Positions 55,520 through 63,949 of a stretch of 64,000 bases of DNA are shown in pieces. Both the position numbers and the translations under genes were made by a program. Positions within the stretch are counted from its first letter, which is position 1, and each line of letters opens with the position of its first letter. A model generated the notes under the pieces. The model had not been told where the DNA came from. It worked only from the letters and a program-made list of their open reading frames with translations, and did no database searches. Source of the stretch: Phymorhynchus buccinoides (Eukaryota; Mollusca; Gastropoda; Neogastropoda; Raphitomidae); the NCBI GenBank assembly GCA_017654935.2, contig CM065693.1, positions 57,464,534-57,528,533 of the forward strand, written 5' to 3'.

Positions 55520-58500
55520 CAAAGTCAGTCATTTCTATGACTTCTGAGTTGTAGACAGCAGTGGAAGCCATTTTAAATCAGGACATAGAGAAGAAACCTA
55601 TTACAGTCAATCCAGCTAAAGGATCAGGAGATACTCCTACACCCATTACACTTTTAAAAAAAAGCAAACCTCTGCATTCAGGGGTCAGTCGTTTCCGACC
55701 ATGACTGCCAGATAGCAGAGCAGGCAGATGCTATTCTGGCGGGCTTGGCTAGAATTTGTTTATAGCGGAGATGCCTTGCCCAGGGTACATCCCCACTCTC
55801 TCGGCCAAAGGGATTTGAGGACTGCTGGCATTGAGGAAGGTCCCCAAAGGCCAGCCCATCCCTTTGGCTGCAGCACCAGAGCAGATACCAAGGCCCCCCT
55901 CGTTCGAGAGTCATAGTCTTCCACAAGAGACTAAACCGTATCACGATTTTCCATTACTGTAGAAAGTCATTTATTGTACAGCTCTCATGTTACTGTTGGC
56001 CCCCAGAGATTAATGTTTCTTAAACCGTCCCACAATCATCCCGTTCAGCTTACGTCTGGTTTTCTCCAGCAGTCACTGACATTCAGGGATGAGAGAGGAC
56101 CCAAAGCTAGATATAGCGTGCCACAATCATCCCGTTCAGCCTATGTCTGGTTTTCTCCATCAGTCACTGACATTCAGGGATGAGAGAGGACCCAAAGCTA
56201 AAAAGCGTGGCACACGGCATCGTCAAAGTACTCAAACAAAACTTTGCCTGTCACATCACTTTTTTTTCGCGACTCACCTACGCGAATCTTACTGTCCGAT
56301 ACAGTTTGTGTTGGCATCCTTTGTCTATCTCCTCTTTCTTCACATGCGACGCATAATTCTCATGGTTGAAGATGAAACATTCAGATTCAGATTAACTTTA
56401 TTATCCCATCATTGAGAAATTGCAGCCAGGTGCATATAAGAATCACCACAATAAACACATTTATGAAAAACAAAGAATTAGTTCGTATCACACACAGTGT
56501 TATTAGTTCATATCAATTCATTCAATAGCTTAGAAAACATCCATATCCTCCTTTGAAGTGACACCGAGAAAGCAGCCAAACACATGGAAATGGCGCATTG
56601 CCATTGGACGTAACTGGCCAACCAAAGAGAAGCTTACAAAATTCAGTCAAGGGACTGTACTCGCGCTAGAAACTTCTTTCGTTTTCATCATGTGCGCATC
56701 TACTGCGCAAGAAGAAAGTCTACCGAACACGACGATCTCTCTGTGGGCAGTTTTTGCTTTGCTTAGTTGAATAAAAAAAAAAGCGCGAAAACGCGTAACT
56801 CTTACATCTCTGGATATTCTGAAAATTAAAAAAAGGTTTTGATGCCCAGATTACTGCACTGTCTTACCGTAAAATGCGGACTATAAGCCGCTACTTTTCC
56901 CCTCAACTTTGGCCCATGCGGCTTATAGACTGATGCGGCTTATCTGTGGATTTTTTTCCATTCTACATTTATCAGTATGATTAAAACCGTTTCTGGCCAC
57001 ATTCTTCAGCCTATTTTCAGCTTCTTTAGACTCAAACCTGGTTTTGGTCATCAACAGATTCAAATCTCATGTTTAAAGTGTCTCGAGGACATTAAATACT
57101 TATGTTCTGATAGGAGAATTTCTATATTTGTGTTGGTTTGTGCACATACAATTTTGTCTGCGGCTTATAAACTGGTGCGGCTTATATGCAAATAAATACC
57201 TAATATTTTGTCAATCTAGGGGATGCGGCCTATATACAGGTGCGTCTTATAGTCCAGTTTTTACGGTACTTACTCTGTAAATCCCTCAGGTCTGTCCTCA
57301 GCTTGCTGTGTAGATGTGGGCAGCCCGGCCTTCAGGGCAGCGTGGATCTGCAGCACCTGCTCTTCCAGGAACTGGGCTGTGCGGCGCTGATGGAACACAC
57401 ACCACGGGTCAAAGGCATTCTCTCAACCCTGAAATGACGCGTTTCTATGTTCTCTCAATCCTGAAATGACGCGTTTCTATGTTCTCTCAACCCTGAAATG
57501 ACGCGTTTCTATGTTCTCTCATTCCTGAAATGACGCGTTTCTATGTTCTCTCATTCCTGAAATGACGCGTTTCTATGTTCTCTCATTCCTGAAATGACGC
57601 GTTTCTATGTTCTCTCATTCCTGAAATGACGCGTTTCTATGTTCTCTCAACCCTGAAATGACGCGTTTCTATGTTCTCTCAACCCTGAAATGACGCGTTT
57701 CTATGTTCTCTCAATCCTGAAATGACGCGTTTCTATGTTCTCTCATTCCTGAAATGACGCGTTTCTATGTTCTCTCAATCCTGAAATGACGCGTTTCTAT
57801 GTTCTCTCAACCCTGAAATGACGCGTTTCTATGTTCTCTCAATCCTGAAATGACGCGTTTCTATGTTCTCTCATTCCTGAAATGACGCGTTTCTATGTTC
57901 TCTCATTCCTGAAATGACGCGTTTCTATGTTCTCTCATTCCTGAAATGACGCGTTTCTATGTTCTCTCATTCCTGAAATGACGCGTTTCTATGTTCTCTC
58001 AATCCTGAAATGACGCGTTTCTATGTTCTCTCATCCTGAAATGACGCGTTTCTATCCTGAAATGACGCGTTTCTATGTTCTCTCATTCCTGAAATGACGC
58101 GTTTCTATGTTCTCTCAACCCTGAAATGACGCGTTTCTATGTTCTCTTTCCTGAAATGACGCGTTTCTATGTTCTCTCAATCCTGAAATGACGCGTTTCT
58201 ATGTTCTCTCATTCCTGAAATGACGCGTTTCTATGTTCTCTCATTCCTGAAATGACGCGTTTCTATGTTCTCTCAACCCTGAAATGACGCGTTTCTATGT
58301 TCTCTCAACCCTGAAATGACGCGTTTCTATGTTCTCTCAATCCTGAAATGACGCGTTTCTATGTTCTCTTCCTGAAATGACGCGTTTCATGTTCTCTCCT
58401 GAAATGACGCGTTTCTATGTTCTCTCATTCCTGAAATGACGCGTTTCTATGTTCTCTCATTCCTGAAATGACGCGTTTCTATGTTCTCTCATTCCTGAAA

Positions 58501-61500
58501 TGACGCGTTTCTATGTTCTCTCAACCCTGAAATGACGCGTTTCTATGTTCTCTCATTCCTGAAATGACGCGTTTCTATGTTCTCTCATTCCTGAAATGAC
58601 GCGTTTCTATGTTCTCTCATTCCTGAAATGACGCGTTTCTATGTTCTCTCATTCCTGAAATGACGCGTTTCTATGTTCTCTCCTGAAATGACGCGTTTCT
58701 ATGTTCTCTCATTCCTGAAATGACGCGTTTCTATGTTCTCTCATTCCTGAAATCTCTCAACCCTGAAATGACGCGTTTCTATGTTCTCTCATTCCTGAAA
58801 TGACGCGTTTCTATGTTCTCTCATTCCTGAAATGACGCGTTTCTATGTTCTCTCATTCCTGAAATGACGCGTTTCTATGTTCTCTCATTCCTGAAATGAC
58901 GCGTTTCTATGTTCTCTCATTCCTGAAATGACGCGTTTCTATGTTCTCTCATTCCTGAAATGACGCGTTTCTATGTTCTCTCAATCCTGAAATGACGCGT
59001 TTCTATGTTCTCTCAACCCTGAAATGACGCGTTTCTATGTTCTCTCATTCCTGAAATGACGCGTTTCTATGTTCTCTCATTCCTGAAATGACGCGTTTCT
59101 ATGTTCTCTCATTCCTGAAATGACGCGTTTCTATGTTCTCTCATCCTGAAATGACGCGTTTCTATGTTCTCTCATTCCTGAAATGACGCGTTTCTATGTT
59201 CTCTCAATCCTGAAATGACGCGTTTCTATGTTCTCTCAATCCACGCGTTTCTATGTTCTCTCAACCAGACAATCTTCCCATGGGTATGACGGGCATGATG
59301 GTAATGAAGACAAATGATGACGACGACATCATAATAATAATAATAAACGGACACTTACATAGTGCTTTTTATCGAGCACAAAGCGCTTTACAATCAGCAT
59401 TGAAACACTCTACGCACACACATGCACAACAGAAAACACACGTATGTGCACCCACGCGAGTGAACGCGCACTCAAACTCAGAGACACATACTTGCACTAG
59501 CCGAACACAATCTCTCCTTTTGCAAGCACATATACCCACACAGAACAGCATGCACACCTGCTCGGAAGAGCGGCCTTGGGCGCATGCACACTCACACTCG
59601 TGCACACAGGGCTCCCAGGGACCCCCATTTGGGAGTGCTAAAATTCTAAAGGACCCTCTAAAAGAATGTGCAGGGGGTCCCAAGGATGCACTAGAAACAT
59701 TATTTTTAGCATTCGCAATGCCACTGGGATCCTCTATCCCGCCTCTAGGACCCTCTATCCCGCCTCTAGGACCCTCTATACTGTAAGTGAAGGAGTCCCT
59801 GGGACCCCTTGTTTTGCGGGACGATTGGGAGCCCTGCGCTCACAAATTACATACATACACATACTAATAACCTACCTGTGGACAGGGGTGTGGCTGTCTG
59901 GTGAAGAACTGCAGGGTCACAGACACCAAGGTTCGAGCGGCGGTTTCCAGGTGACCCCCCTCCCCCCCTCCCCGCAGCCCCCAGCGGTACTCCTGACCAA
60001 CAAACTGACACAGGTCCTCCTCGCTCCTCACGTCTGAAACAAAAGCAACAACAACAGCATACAGTATTAACACCGCGCTACATCTTGATATAAATCAAAT
60101 CAAAGCGCACACACACGTTGTTAGCGCAGGGATCCACTGAACGGCGACCTGGCTGTGTGGTGCGAGGTTGCAGAGAAGATGCTGTGTCTCTCCTTCCAGT
60201 TACAGAGCTGATTCTAGGATTTTGAAAAAGTGGGGGGGTGCCCCCCCCCCCCCCCCCCTAAGAATGAAAAAAGGGGGGCAGGTCCAATGGATATGAGGGG
60301 AAGGGGGGGGGGGGGGTTCCGATTCAATCTTCACTAGCCATGGCCACTTCTTCAGCCACTCGTCTTGGAACCGGTGTTCCCTCGCACTAGTGCCGTTATC
60401 TTTGGGCTGCTTCTCCGAGACTGTTGATGCAGTAGCTGTTTCTGCAACATCTTCTGCACACTCGTTTGGCAGAGGATTTCTTTTTTTTACTTTGCCGCCA
60501 TCAAAAATCAAAGTCGAAGAGCGTCGTTGTCCGCTTCATTTTGAAGAAAATTCAACATGGCGGGTAGGACTCTCGCAACTTGTCGGTAAAACGAGATGAA
60601 TGCGATTAGTTGATTTACACTAACATTGTAAAGGAACCAATGAAATGTCGAGAAATCGTTCATTCCTGCTCGATGCTTTCGGTTTGTGCAGACGACGAAG
60701 GAATTTCCGCAGCGATCGGTAAAAAGTGCGGGCAGTTCTGCAAATATCCGGGTGTCGGCCCGCGTTTAGACCCGATTATAGCGGGAAGGAACAGATTTTT
60801 GGGGGATCGTACCAATCCTGCACCCTAGAATCAGCTCTGGTTCCATCTTCTCTCTTTGGAGCCTGTAGACTCTGGACCGCTGACCTGCCGTCAGTCAGGA
60901 AGACGTCATCACTGAAGAGAGAGAAAAGCAAAAGAAACAAAAACACAATACCAGACCTGTTTACCCTCAAATCAGGATTCATGTGTTAGAAATCCAACAT
61001 AAGTGTATTTTTCACAAAATCGGAGTACTCCAACAGGAAAGTTTAAAACAACTGAGTGCAAACATGCATACATTTTATAACAACTTATAGAAATACTATG
61101 TCAAGTGTCATCCATTATTTACAACAACAGCACACACACACTGGACCGACTCCTACCCAGAGTGAGTGGCTATGGGCTCAATGGGAAGACTGAAACCACA
61201 CAGTCGAGTTTCATCCGCTTAACGGATGCGATTCTGAGAGTGTTGCTCTAATTGCAAGACCAACACTGCAGGTGTCTGTAGTTCTCGGGCCTGGTTAACG
61301 CCGGGATATCATTATGAAAGGAAGCGTAGAATACAGCCCTGCCATGCAGTCTCAGACCGATACGGAACTCCATAGCATCATCATCATCGTTATCATCGGC
61401 CTCATTTTCCATCAATCATAAAATTAAAAAATGTCTCAAATTCGGTGGCTTTACATGCCCTGCTCTCATGGTGACCTCAGTTTCGGCTTCCAATCCAGTC

Positions 61501-62098
61501 TATGCCTTGGTGCGTTCGGGTCAAAGTCATGGGGATCAGTGTGTTCTGGGGAGCTGTCGGTGGACGGTCGTGGTGGCGCCCTCGGAGGAGGACCTCACTC
61601 ACGCTGGCTCCGCGACTAAGAGAATAGTGTCGTCAGTAGGGGGCTTAGTAGGTGGTGTCCTGAACAGGCTCCACTGAACTCCACCGAAGTGACTCAGCAG
61701 ACGTGCAGTGTCTCCTCGGTTGGTTGCTTCCTGACGGTCTAACATAGATTCGCTCCCCTTGGACTGCTGGTCTCGGTTTCTACGACTTGAACAAACCCGG
61801 GTGTAGCTGCGAATTGGGATTCGGAACGAGCGGTGTGGGAGCAATGCCACTGTACAGCCCAGAAGATGGGACAGCAAAAAAAAAAAAAAAAAAAAAACAA
61901 AAAGAAGAACAGCACACACACACAGATCACACCAGTTTCCTGAATCAGGCAATATACAGAAATGAGTCACATTTTGTTCACCCTATTTTTTCCCCATGTA
62001 CCATATTTATCATATTGTTGTCAGATATGTGCACAAAACATGGTGACATCTTATGGGTACACAGGTCTGCAATACACACACACACACACACACTGACA

Positions 62099-62147
<49 letters not shown>

Positions 62148-63949
62148 ACACTTCAACTTCCTGAGAACAACCTGAACTCACCAGCTTGGCAGATGTGAGG
62201 GTCAGCAGGGACAACCCCCACCACATCTGGCGTGCCCTGAGCCACCCCCAGCGGGCAGTCTCCGGCTCCTCCCATTCCTCCTCCTCCCGCCCCTGGTCCC
62301 CCTCCCCCATCCACCTCGTCCTGCCCCCCCAGACTGGAGGTGGACAGACTCCGGGCCTTCATCACCATCAGACGTCCCCGAGTCAGGATGCTCTCGTGAT
62401 GGGCGCTTTTCCTGGGCAACGAGCAGGCATTGTGTGTTTAAAGGCACGACAGGGCTATAAAAGACTAGACCCGCATCCTGGGATGGGGTCTCAGTTGCCA
62501 GTGGGAGAAAGAGCAAGGAACAAGCCAGCGTGTCTTCCTGGCTGTGCCAGGGCTCCCAATCGTCCCGCAAAACAAGGGGTCCCAGGGACTCCTTCACTTA
62601 CAGTATAGAGGGTCCTAGAGGAGGGATAGAGGGTCCCAGTGACATTTTGAATGCTAAAAAAAGAATATTTGTATCAAGAGCACCTGAAAACAATGGATGT
62701 TGAAAGTTCCTTGACAGGTCAAAACTTGGAATGCAAAGACTATGGCTTGTTATTTTGCCCATTTTTACTGTGCATCCCTGGGACCCCCTGCACATTGTTT
62801 TAGAGGGTCCTTTAGAATTATAGTACTTCATAGACCCCCAAATGGGGGTCACTGGGAGCCCTGCTGTGCGCTTTGGCTTGGATCAGGATCTGGTTGTTCT
62901 ATGTTGAAGGAGCCTATGAAGGCCATTGATTCAACGGAATGGGAGAGCGCACTGAGAGTTGACCTGATAAATATGTGGATCTACTGCCTGGGTGCTAAAG
63001 ACTTGCCTGAAGTCTAGTTGTAAAAACCTTACCTTTCTCACTAGTTTGAAAAAGGAAGGGTTTCACTCGCAGCGTCAAGCAGAAACTGCCATTCTTATTA
63101 ATAGTACTGAACGTAACAAGTGGTGCTTGTCATGTCATTATGTCTGCAGTGACTGCTTCTATAAAAACGTCACCAGAACAAGTTGGTTGCAAGTCGGTTA
63201 TGGAAAAAAAGAAACGATGTCATCTTTCAAACAGTGCCCAAGGTTTGCTCTGATAAAACTAGTGAAGAGAACATTCTAGAATAGTAGAGACGTGAACAAG
63301 CAAACACAAACTGTCAGTAACTCTGTTACTGAATAAGCTTAGTGAGATCTAGACTGACAAAGTTGTGAAGAATGAGTGAGCCATTGCGGCATGCGCTCGT
63401 TTTTCATCGTTCTGCATAATTCACCAATAAATTAATTAAACATTAAGGCTGCACCTAACATAAATATATTCAAAAATCTTCTGCACAAACACACAATGAT
63501 GTCAAATTTTTATACTACTTTCGATGAATAAAAAAAGAAAAAAAAAGAAGAAAAAGTCCATTCCATATTTTTGTTAAATTTTATAGTTTAGCTGTAGAAA
63601 GCAAGCCACCTTGAAACAAATCAAAGTCACAAACGAGAAAGGGCGTAAAAGGGCCACGAGGCCCACTTCTAGACCTAATTACTACTACTACTACTACTAA
63701 TTGCGTTGTCGTTTCCTTCTTTCTTACCTTCCCTCTGAGGCACTGAGGGAAGAGCTGGAGCGCTCGGCAGAGTCCCCCCGGGTCTGGGGGAAGGAGGAGG
63801 AGGCCGAGGAGGAGGGGGGGTAGAGGGGGGTGCTCTGCTGGGAAGGGGGGGGGAGGAAGGGGGGCTGGTTCTCCCGCCGGTAGGCCTGCTTCAGCTGACG
63901 CAGCACACGCTTCGACGATTTGGAAACGTCAAACGTTGTGCTCGGCAAT
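36096..63949 (-). CDS. TICRR: Treslin/TICRR, C-terminal two thirds (gene span)
   Basis: Twelve minus-strand exons, in transcript order: 63949-63728, 62411-62182, 60033-59876, 57386-57274, 55185-55089, 52469-52387, 51094-50897, 47125-47032, 46516-46444, 43531-43385, 40577-40419, 38389-36096. All junctions keep phase; total about 1,289 aa plus stop. Human Treslin is 1,910 aa, and the first exon here matches about residue 580, so the N-terminal part lies right of the window. Treslin binds TopBP1 after CDK phosphorylation and with MTBP helps load CDC45 at replication origins in the nucleus. Matches recalled from human include the helical middle domain, the CDK-site region and the C-terminal QSPLLF and RKKL motifs. 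No alignment was run. Confidence 0.9.
38630..39705. mobile_element. Foldback element with ~150-bp arms
   Basis: 38633-38790 is repeated inverted at 39570-39705, sharing 'gatgctctattcggatgtaa', 'accacagcatag' and 'ataaattgagc'. The spacer contains another insertion (38895-39418) and (GT)n at 39160-39230. Lies in the last TICRR intron. Confidence 0.7.
38895..39418. mobile_element. Insertion with 11-bp flanking duplication
   Basis: TATTCTTGATT occurs on both sides (~38884 and ~39419). Both ends are rich in AACCGGTTT; the middle is a GT tract. The duplication length fits a retroposed (SINE-like) insertion, but no pol III box is recognised. Confidence 0.5.
39865..39998 (-). mobile_element. SINE 3' body, inverted
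   Basis: Minus-strand copy of the tail seen at 1-150: 'gcgatttttgtgtgac', 'gagagcgcgtcacagcc', 'ttatagtcacagaggcgtct'. Confidence 0.7.
40015..40440 (-). repeat. 75-bp array copied from a TICRR exon end
   Basis: Five extra copies lie downstream (minus sense) of exon 40577-40419. Starts on the plus strand are 40023, 40098, 40195, 40270, 40345 and 40420; spacing is 75 bp, once 97. Each holds the exon's last ~22 bases (HHVAHLQ codons) and its donor (AAG|gtagcg or gtatcg). Confidence 0.9.
40419..40577 (-). CDS. TICRR: TICRR exon 11 of window
   Basis: Acceptor gctttcag|TG, donor CTTCAAG|gtatcg, phase 1 both sides. Encodes KAPRRVLRTSFYSSGSSSS and RSLSRAMENPENI, parallel to the human SPRIKQLSFSRTHSASFYS region. 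The last ~20 bases and the donor are repeated five times in the array beyond it. Confidence 0.85.
40618..42842. mobile_element. TTAA-type MITE inflated by a 66-bp minisatellite
   Basis: Outer ends are those of the TTAA family: 'cctttcaccgccaacgtcgc' at the left and 'cgaaagggttaa' at the right. The normal interior steps from 'gggaggtaaggatagg' into the array (40736-42771) and out at 'ttttttctctacccaggtaa'. It is 2.2 kb against ~240 bp for a normal copy. Confidence 0.85.
40736..42771. repeat. 66-bp minisatellite, ~31 copies
   Basis: Unit contains 'gataggccttgcgctataca', 'gtcacagaggaatctcccgt' and 'attgcagatgatgttgggag'. 66 = 22 codons, so frames of up to 586 aa stay open on both strands. Only a few sites vary between units (g/a in cctt[g/a]cgc, ata/atg, cat/cac). 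Confidence 0.95.
43385..43531 (-). CDS. TICRR: TICRR exon 10: TopBP1-binding CDK-site region
   Basis: Acceptor gtgtgtgcag|CG, donor AAAGAAA|gtgagt, phase 1 both sides. Encodes KTLVAETPRHRQRSR..., then NTPEVKVVQESPCKE. AETP and VVQESP match the human sites T969 (VAETP) and S1001 (VVEESP), whose CDK phosphorylation recruits TopBP1. The Thr codon is at 43505-43503 and the Ser codon at 43400-43398. Confidence 0.9.
43565..43697 (-). mobile_element. SINE 3' body, inverted
   Basis: Minus-strand tail copy 34 bp upstream of exon 10's acceptor; a further partial copy is at 43740-43835. Confidence 0.7.
43895..44217 (-). mobile_element. Full-length SINE, distinct tRNA-like head
   Basis: In minus sense: head 'gcgccatggcgtaattggct', B-box-like 'ggttccaaccc', core 'cggatgagacctcaaaccga', then 'gacgcgctccggaggagagc' and tail. 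The head differs from the 9-13-kb copies, so it is a sister subfamily sharing the same core and tail. Confidence 0.75.
45042..45620. mobile_element. TTAA-type MITE (outer) hosting another
   Basis: Outer copy with TTAA at 45042 and 45617; its left arm is split from the rest by an inner copy at 45085-45416. Confidence 0.85.
45085..45416. mobile_element. TTAA-type MITE (inner, nested)
   Basis: TTAACCCTTTCACCGCCAAA to GGCGGTGAAAGGGTTAA, with TTAA at both borders, inserted at a TTAA of the outer copy. It has an internal duplication of 'ggcatcaaa[c/t]tggggtct'. Confidence 0.85.
45962..46207. mobile_element. MITE with CAGTGATGT ends
   Basis: Ends CAGTGATGTACC and GGGACATCACTG; the interior repeats the palindrome AGGACA..TGTCCT. 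A 68-codon frame here is not supported as a gene. Confidence 0.65.
46444..46516 (-). CDS. TICRR: TICRR exon 9: basic linker
   Basis: Acceptor gtgtgcacag|GCC, donor AACAAAG|gtactt. Encodes ASNGKKSSRGKSKREKSK and SPSKNK, a Lys/Ser-rich segment like a nuclear localisation signal, between the RQIVVKAP exon and the CDK-site exon. Confidence 0.8.
47032..47125 (-). CDS. TICRR: TICRR exon 8: conserved RQI motif
   Basis: Acceptor ctttcag|G completes Arg; donor GCCAAG|gtacaa. Encodes TRSSAHSKPVLAAISNQRQI then VVKAPLATKAK, matching the human RTRSAKK...NLRQIEIPKVSKRATKK segment. It joins in frame directly to exon 7. Confidence 0.85.
47635..47853 (+). pseudogene. hAT/ZMYM-type transposase N-terminus remnant
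   Basis: A 72-codon frame begins MKRTSTLFDFAFKSSKTPK, the style of leader found on hAT transposases and their domesticated ZMYM-like relatives. It then becomes acidic and stops, with no zinc finger or catalytic part. AT-richer codons differ from TICRR exons. Family assignment is from memory. Confidence 0.45.
48485..49090. repeat. (CA)n-rich higher-order array
   Basis: About six units of roughly 80-120 bp, each with 'cactacacacaaacaaagca' and 'ccaaacacacacac' blocks: a microsatellite expanded as a longer unit. Confidence 0.85.
49918..50000. repeat. (GT)n microsatellite
   Basis: About 80 bp of pure GT in TICRR intron 7 of the window. Confidence 0.95.
50198..50896 (-). repeat. 50-bp minisatellite carrying a TICRR splice donor
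   Basis: About 14 units at 50-bp spacing (one 43). In minus sense each contains gagaAAG|gtcaggcactg, the same donor and context that ends exon 7 at 50897. Confidence 0.9.
50897..51094 (-). CDS. TICRR: TICRR exon 7: end of helical domain
   Basis: Acceptor ctggtgacag|T completes Asn; donor GAGAAG|gtcagg. Encodes YRSSLPELLVTVYEELMQPL and PPELGG, matching human [20 protein letters not shown]. A Ser/Asp-rich linker follows, ending SNTSPRR. Confidence 0.9.
51165..51245 (-). mobile_element. 3' tail of a short retroposon
   Basis: Inverted 'gcgctatataaatgcttcac' with (ATT)n. Similar tails lie at 6180-6240, 22780-22855, 29470-29985 (split), 48390-48460, 49317-49385 and 59325-59400. Confidence 0.6.
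52387..52469 (-). CDS. TICRR: TICRR exon 6
   Basis: Acceptor gtgtgtgcag|ATT, donor CTTCACAA|gtcagt, phase 0 in, 2 out. Encodes IVELFKSLLIALGPKPALGF and LKTTVLH, matching human [29 protein letters not shown]. It is the only complete copy; the array upstream repeats its first half. Confidence 0.85.
52470..53515 (-). repeat. 79/89-bp array of acceptor plus half exon
   Basis: About a dozen copies of the exon-6 acceptor and first ~48 coding bases. Proximal units are 89 bp (with an added 'aacagcgctggtttaggg'), distal units 79 bp and nearly identical. None has the exon-6 donor. Confidence 0.9.
53538..53991. mobile_element. Non-autonomous element with AGGGATGTGAG ends
   Basis: Ends AGGGATGTGAG and CTCACATCCCT. 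The interior, with 'catcgtcaaagtacttaaac' and 'gccattggacgtaact', recurs at 56175-56812, where a retroposon tail (56376-56560) is inserted. hAT-like ends. Confidence 0.7.
53974..54400. repeat. 61-bp array starting at a transposon end
   Basis: Seven near-identical units with 'gtaactctcacatccctgaa' and 'acccacaatccatttccggt'. The first unit overlaps the right terminus of the 53538 element. Confidence 0.9.
54643..55023. mobile_element. Putative MITE with GTTTGTGGC ends
   Basis: The left end is a short palindrome (gtttgtggctcaagccac) and a CGGT array follows; the right end is 'gccacaaac', 65 bp from exon 5. Confidence 0.45.
55089..55185 (-). CDS. TICRR: TICRR exon 5
   Basis: Acceptor gtgtttcag|G completes Glu; donor CCAACAG|gtcatt. 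Encodes LKLQALVRLEVESMCSKVDQ, matching the strongly conserved human CQLQVFLRLEMCLQCPS. Flanked by GT tracts. Confidence 0.9.
55210..55518. repeat. Two (GT)n tracts around a SINE tail piece
   Basis: GT runs at 55217-55310 and 55423-55518 enclose an inverted SINE tail (55320-55412) like that at 43.9 kb. Confidence 0.9.
56028..56205. repeat. ~87-bp tandem duplication
   Basis: Two units of 'cacaatcatcccgttcagc...cagggatgagagaggac'. The unit spans the left end of the hAT-like element starting at 56175. Confidence 0.8.
56175..56812. mobile_element. Second copy of the AGGGATGTGAG-type element, interrupted
   Basis: Parallels 53538-53991, but a segment at 56376-56560 ('gattaactttattatcccat...aaattgcagccaggtgcata') splits it, resembling a LINE 3' end in reverse. 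Confidence 0.65.
56865..57268. mobile_element. TA-type MITE abutting a TICRR splice donor
   Basis: Ends TACCGTAAAATGCGGACTAT and ATAGTCCAGTTTTTACGGTA, about 404 bp, with TA at both borders. 'Gcggcttata' motifs recur inside. Related pieces are at 34950, 39780-39830 and 45770-45930. Its right end is base +6 of the exon 4 donor. Confidence 0.8.
57274..57386 (-). CDS. TICRR: TICRR exon 4
   Basis: Acceptor gttccatcag|CGC, donor TTTACAGA|gtaagt, phase 0 in, 2 out. Encodes RRTAQFLEEQVLQIHAALKA, matching the helical human stretch LNQVKSSLLKTSKSLRQ. Confidence 0.85.
57413..59262 (-). repeat. 32-bp minisatellite, ~57 copies
   Basis: Unit 'cctgaaatgacgcgtttcta' plus 'tgttctctca[at/tt]', with some truncated units. 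In minus sense each unit reads cgcgtcatttcag|g, an acceptor-like sequence upstream of the true exon 4 acceptor. Every unit has an ACGCGT site. Confidence 0.95.
59607..59836 (+). mobile_element. CAGGG-ended MITE, copy 3
   Basis: 230 bp, with a local duplication of 'atcccgcctctaggaccctc'. Ends 40 bp before exon 3 (59876). Confidence 0.8.
59876..60033 (-). CDS. TICRR: TICRR exon 3
   Basis: Acceptor tttgtttcag|AC completes Asp; donor CCACAG|gtaggt. Encodes VRSEEDLCQFVGQEYRWGL, a Gly-rich insert and TAARTLVSVTLQFF, matching human TEEELLSYIHENYQ and NMISTVKMFL. Confidence 0.9.
60203..60839 (-). mobile_element. Non-autonomous hAT-like element
   Basis: Inverted ends CAGAGCTGATTCTAGG and CCTAGAATCAGCTCTG. 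A minus-strand frame (60511-60200) has REHRFQDEWLKKWPWLVK, typical of the start of hAT/ZMYM-type transposases, but it runs into G/C-run sequence with no catalytic part. Confidence 0.65.
62182..62411 (-). CDS. TICRR: TICRR exon 2 of window
   Basis: Acceptor gttgcccag|G completes Arg; donor CAAGCTG|gtgagt. Encodes KSAHHESILTRGRLMVMKAR, SLSTSSLGG, a long Gly-rich insert and DPHICQA. Start resembles human VPRTPVRQKMKTMPRSLQML. The phase-1 end joins exon 3 directly. Confidence 0.8.
62548..62863 (-). mobile_element. CAGGG-ended MITE, copy 4, inverted, with TSD
   Basis: 316 bp including an extra ~90-bp internal segment. CTGTGC flanks both ends (62542-62547 and 62864-62869), a 6-bp target duplication. 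Confidence 0.85.
63437..63703 (+). repeat. ~250-bp dispersed repeat, copy 2
   Basis: Close match to 12246-12497. Ends in (TAC)n only 25 bp from the exon 1 donor. 62870-63436 holds nothing I recognise. Confidence 0.8.
63728..63949 (-). CDS. TICRR: TICRR exon 1 of window (internal exon)
   Basis: Acceptor gaaccaccacag|A, donor GAGGGAAG|gtaaga; phase 2 both sides, so more exons lie to the right. Encodes LPSTTFDVSKSSKRVLRQLK and QAYRRENQ, matching human SKIEHELTHCLSELYQRKSS, then a Ser/Pro-rich tail. Confidence 0.85.

Noticed and set aside
60857..60912. Minus-strand segment DDVFLTDGRSAVQS with acceptor and donor
   Set aside because: It lies at the end of a hAT-like element, and the phase from exon 2 gives a stop; not needed for TICRR.
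61620..61676. Minus-strand segment with good acceptor and donor (WSLFRTPPTKPPTDD)
   Set aside because: From the phase-1 end of exon 2 it reads into TAA after nine codons, whereas exon 2 joins exon 3 perfectly. It could be an exon of an alternative transcript, but nothing supports that.
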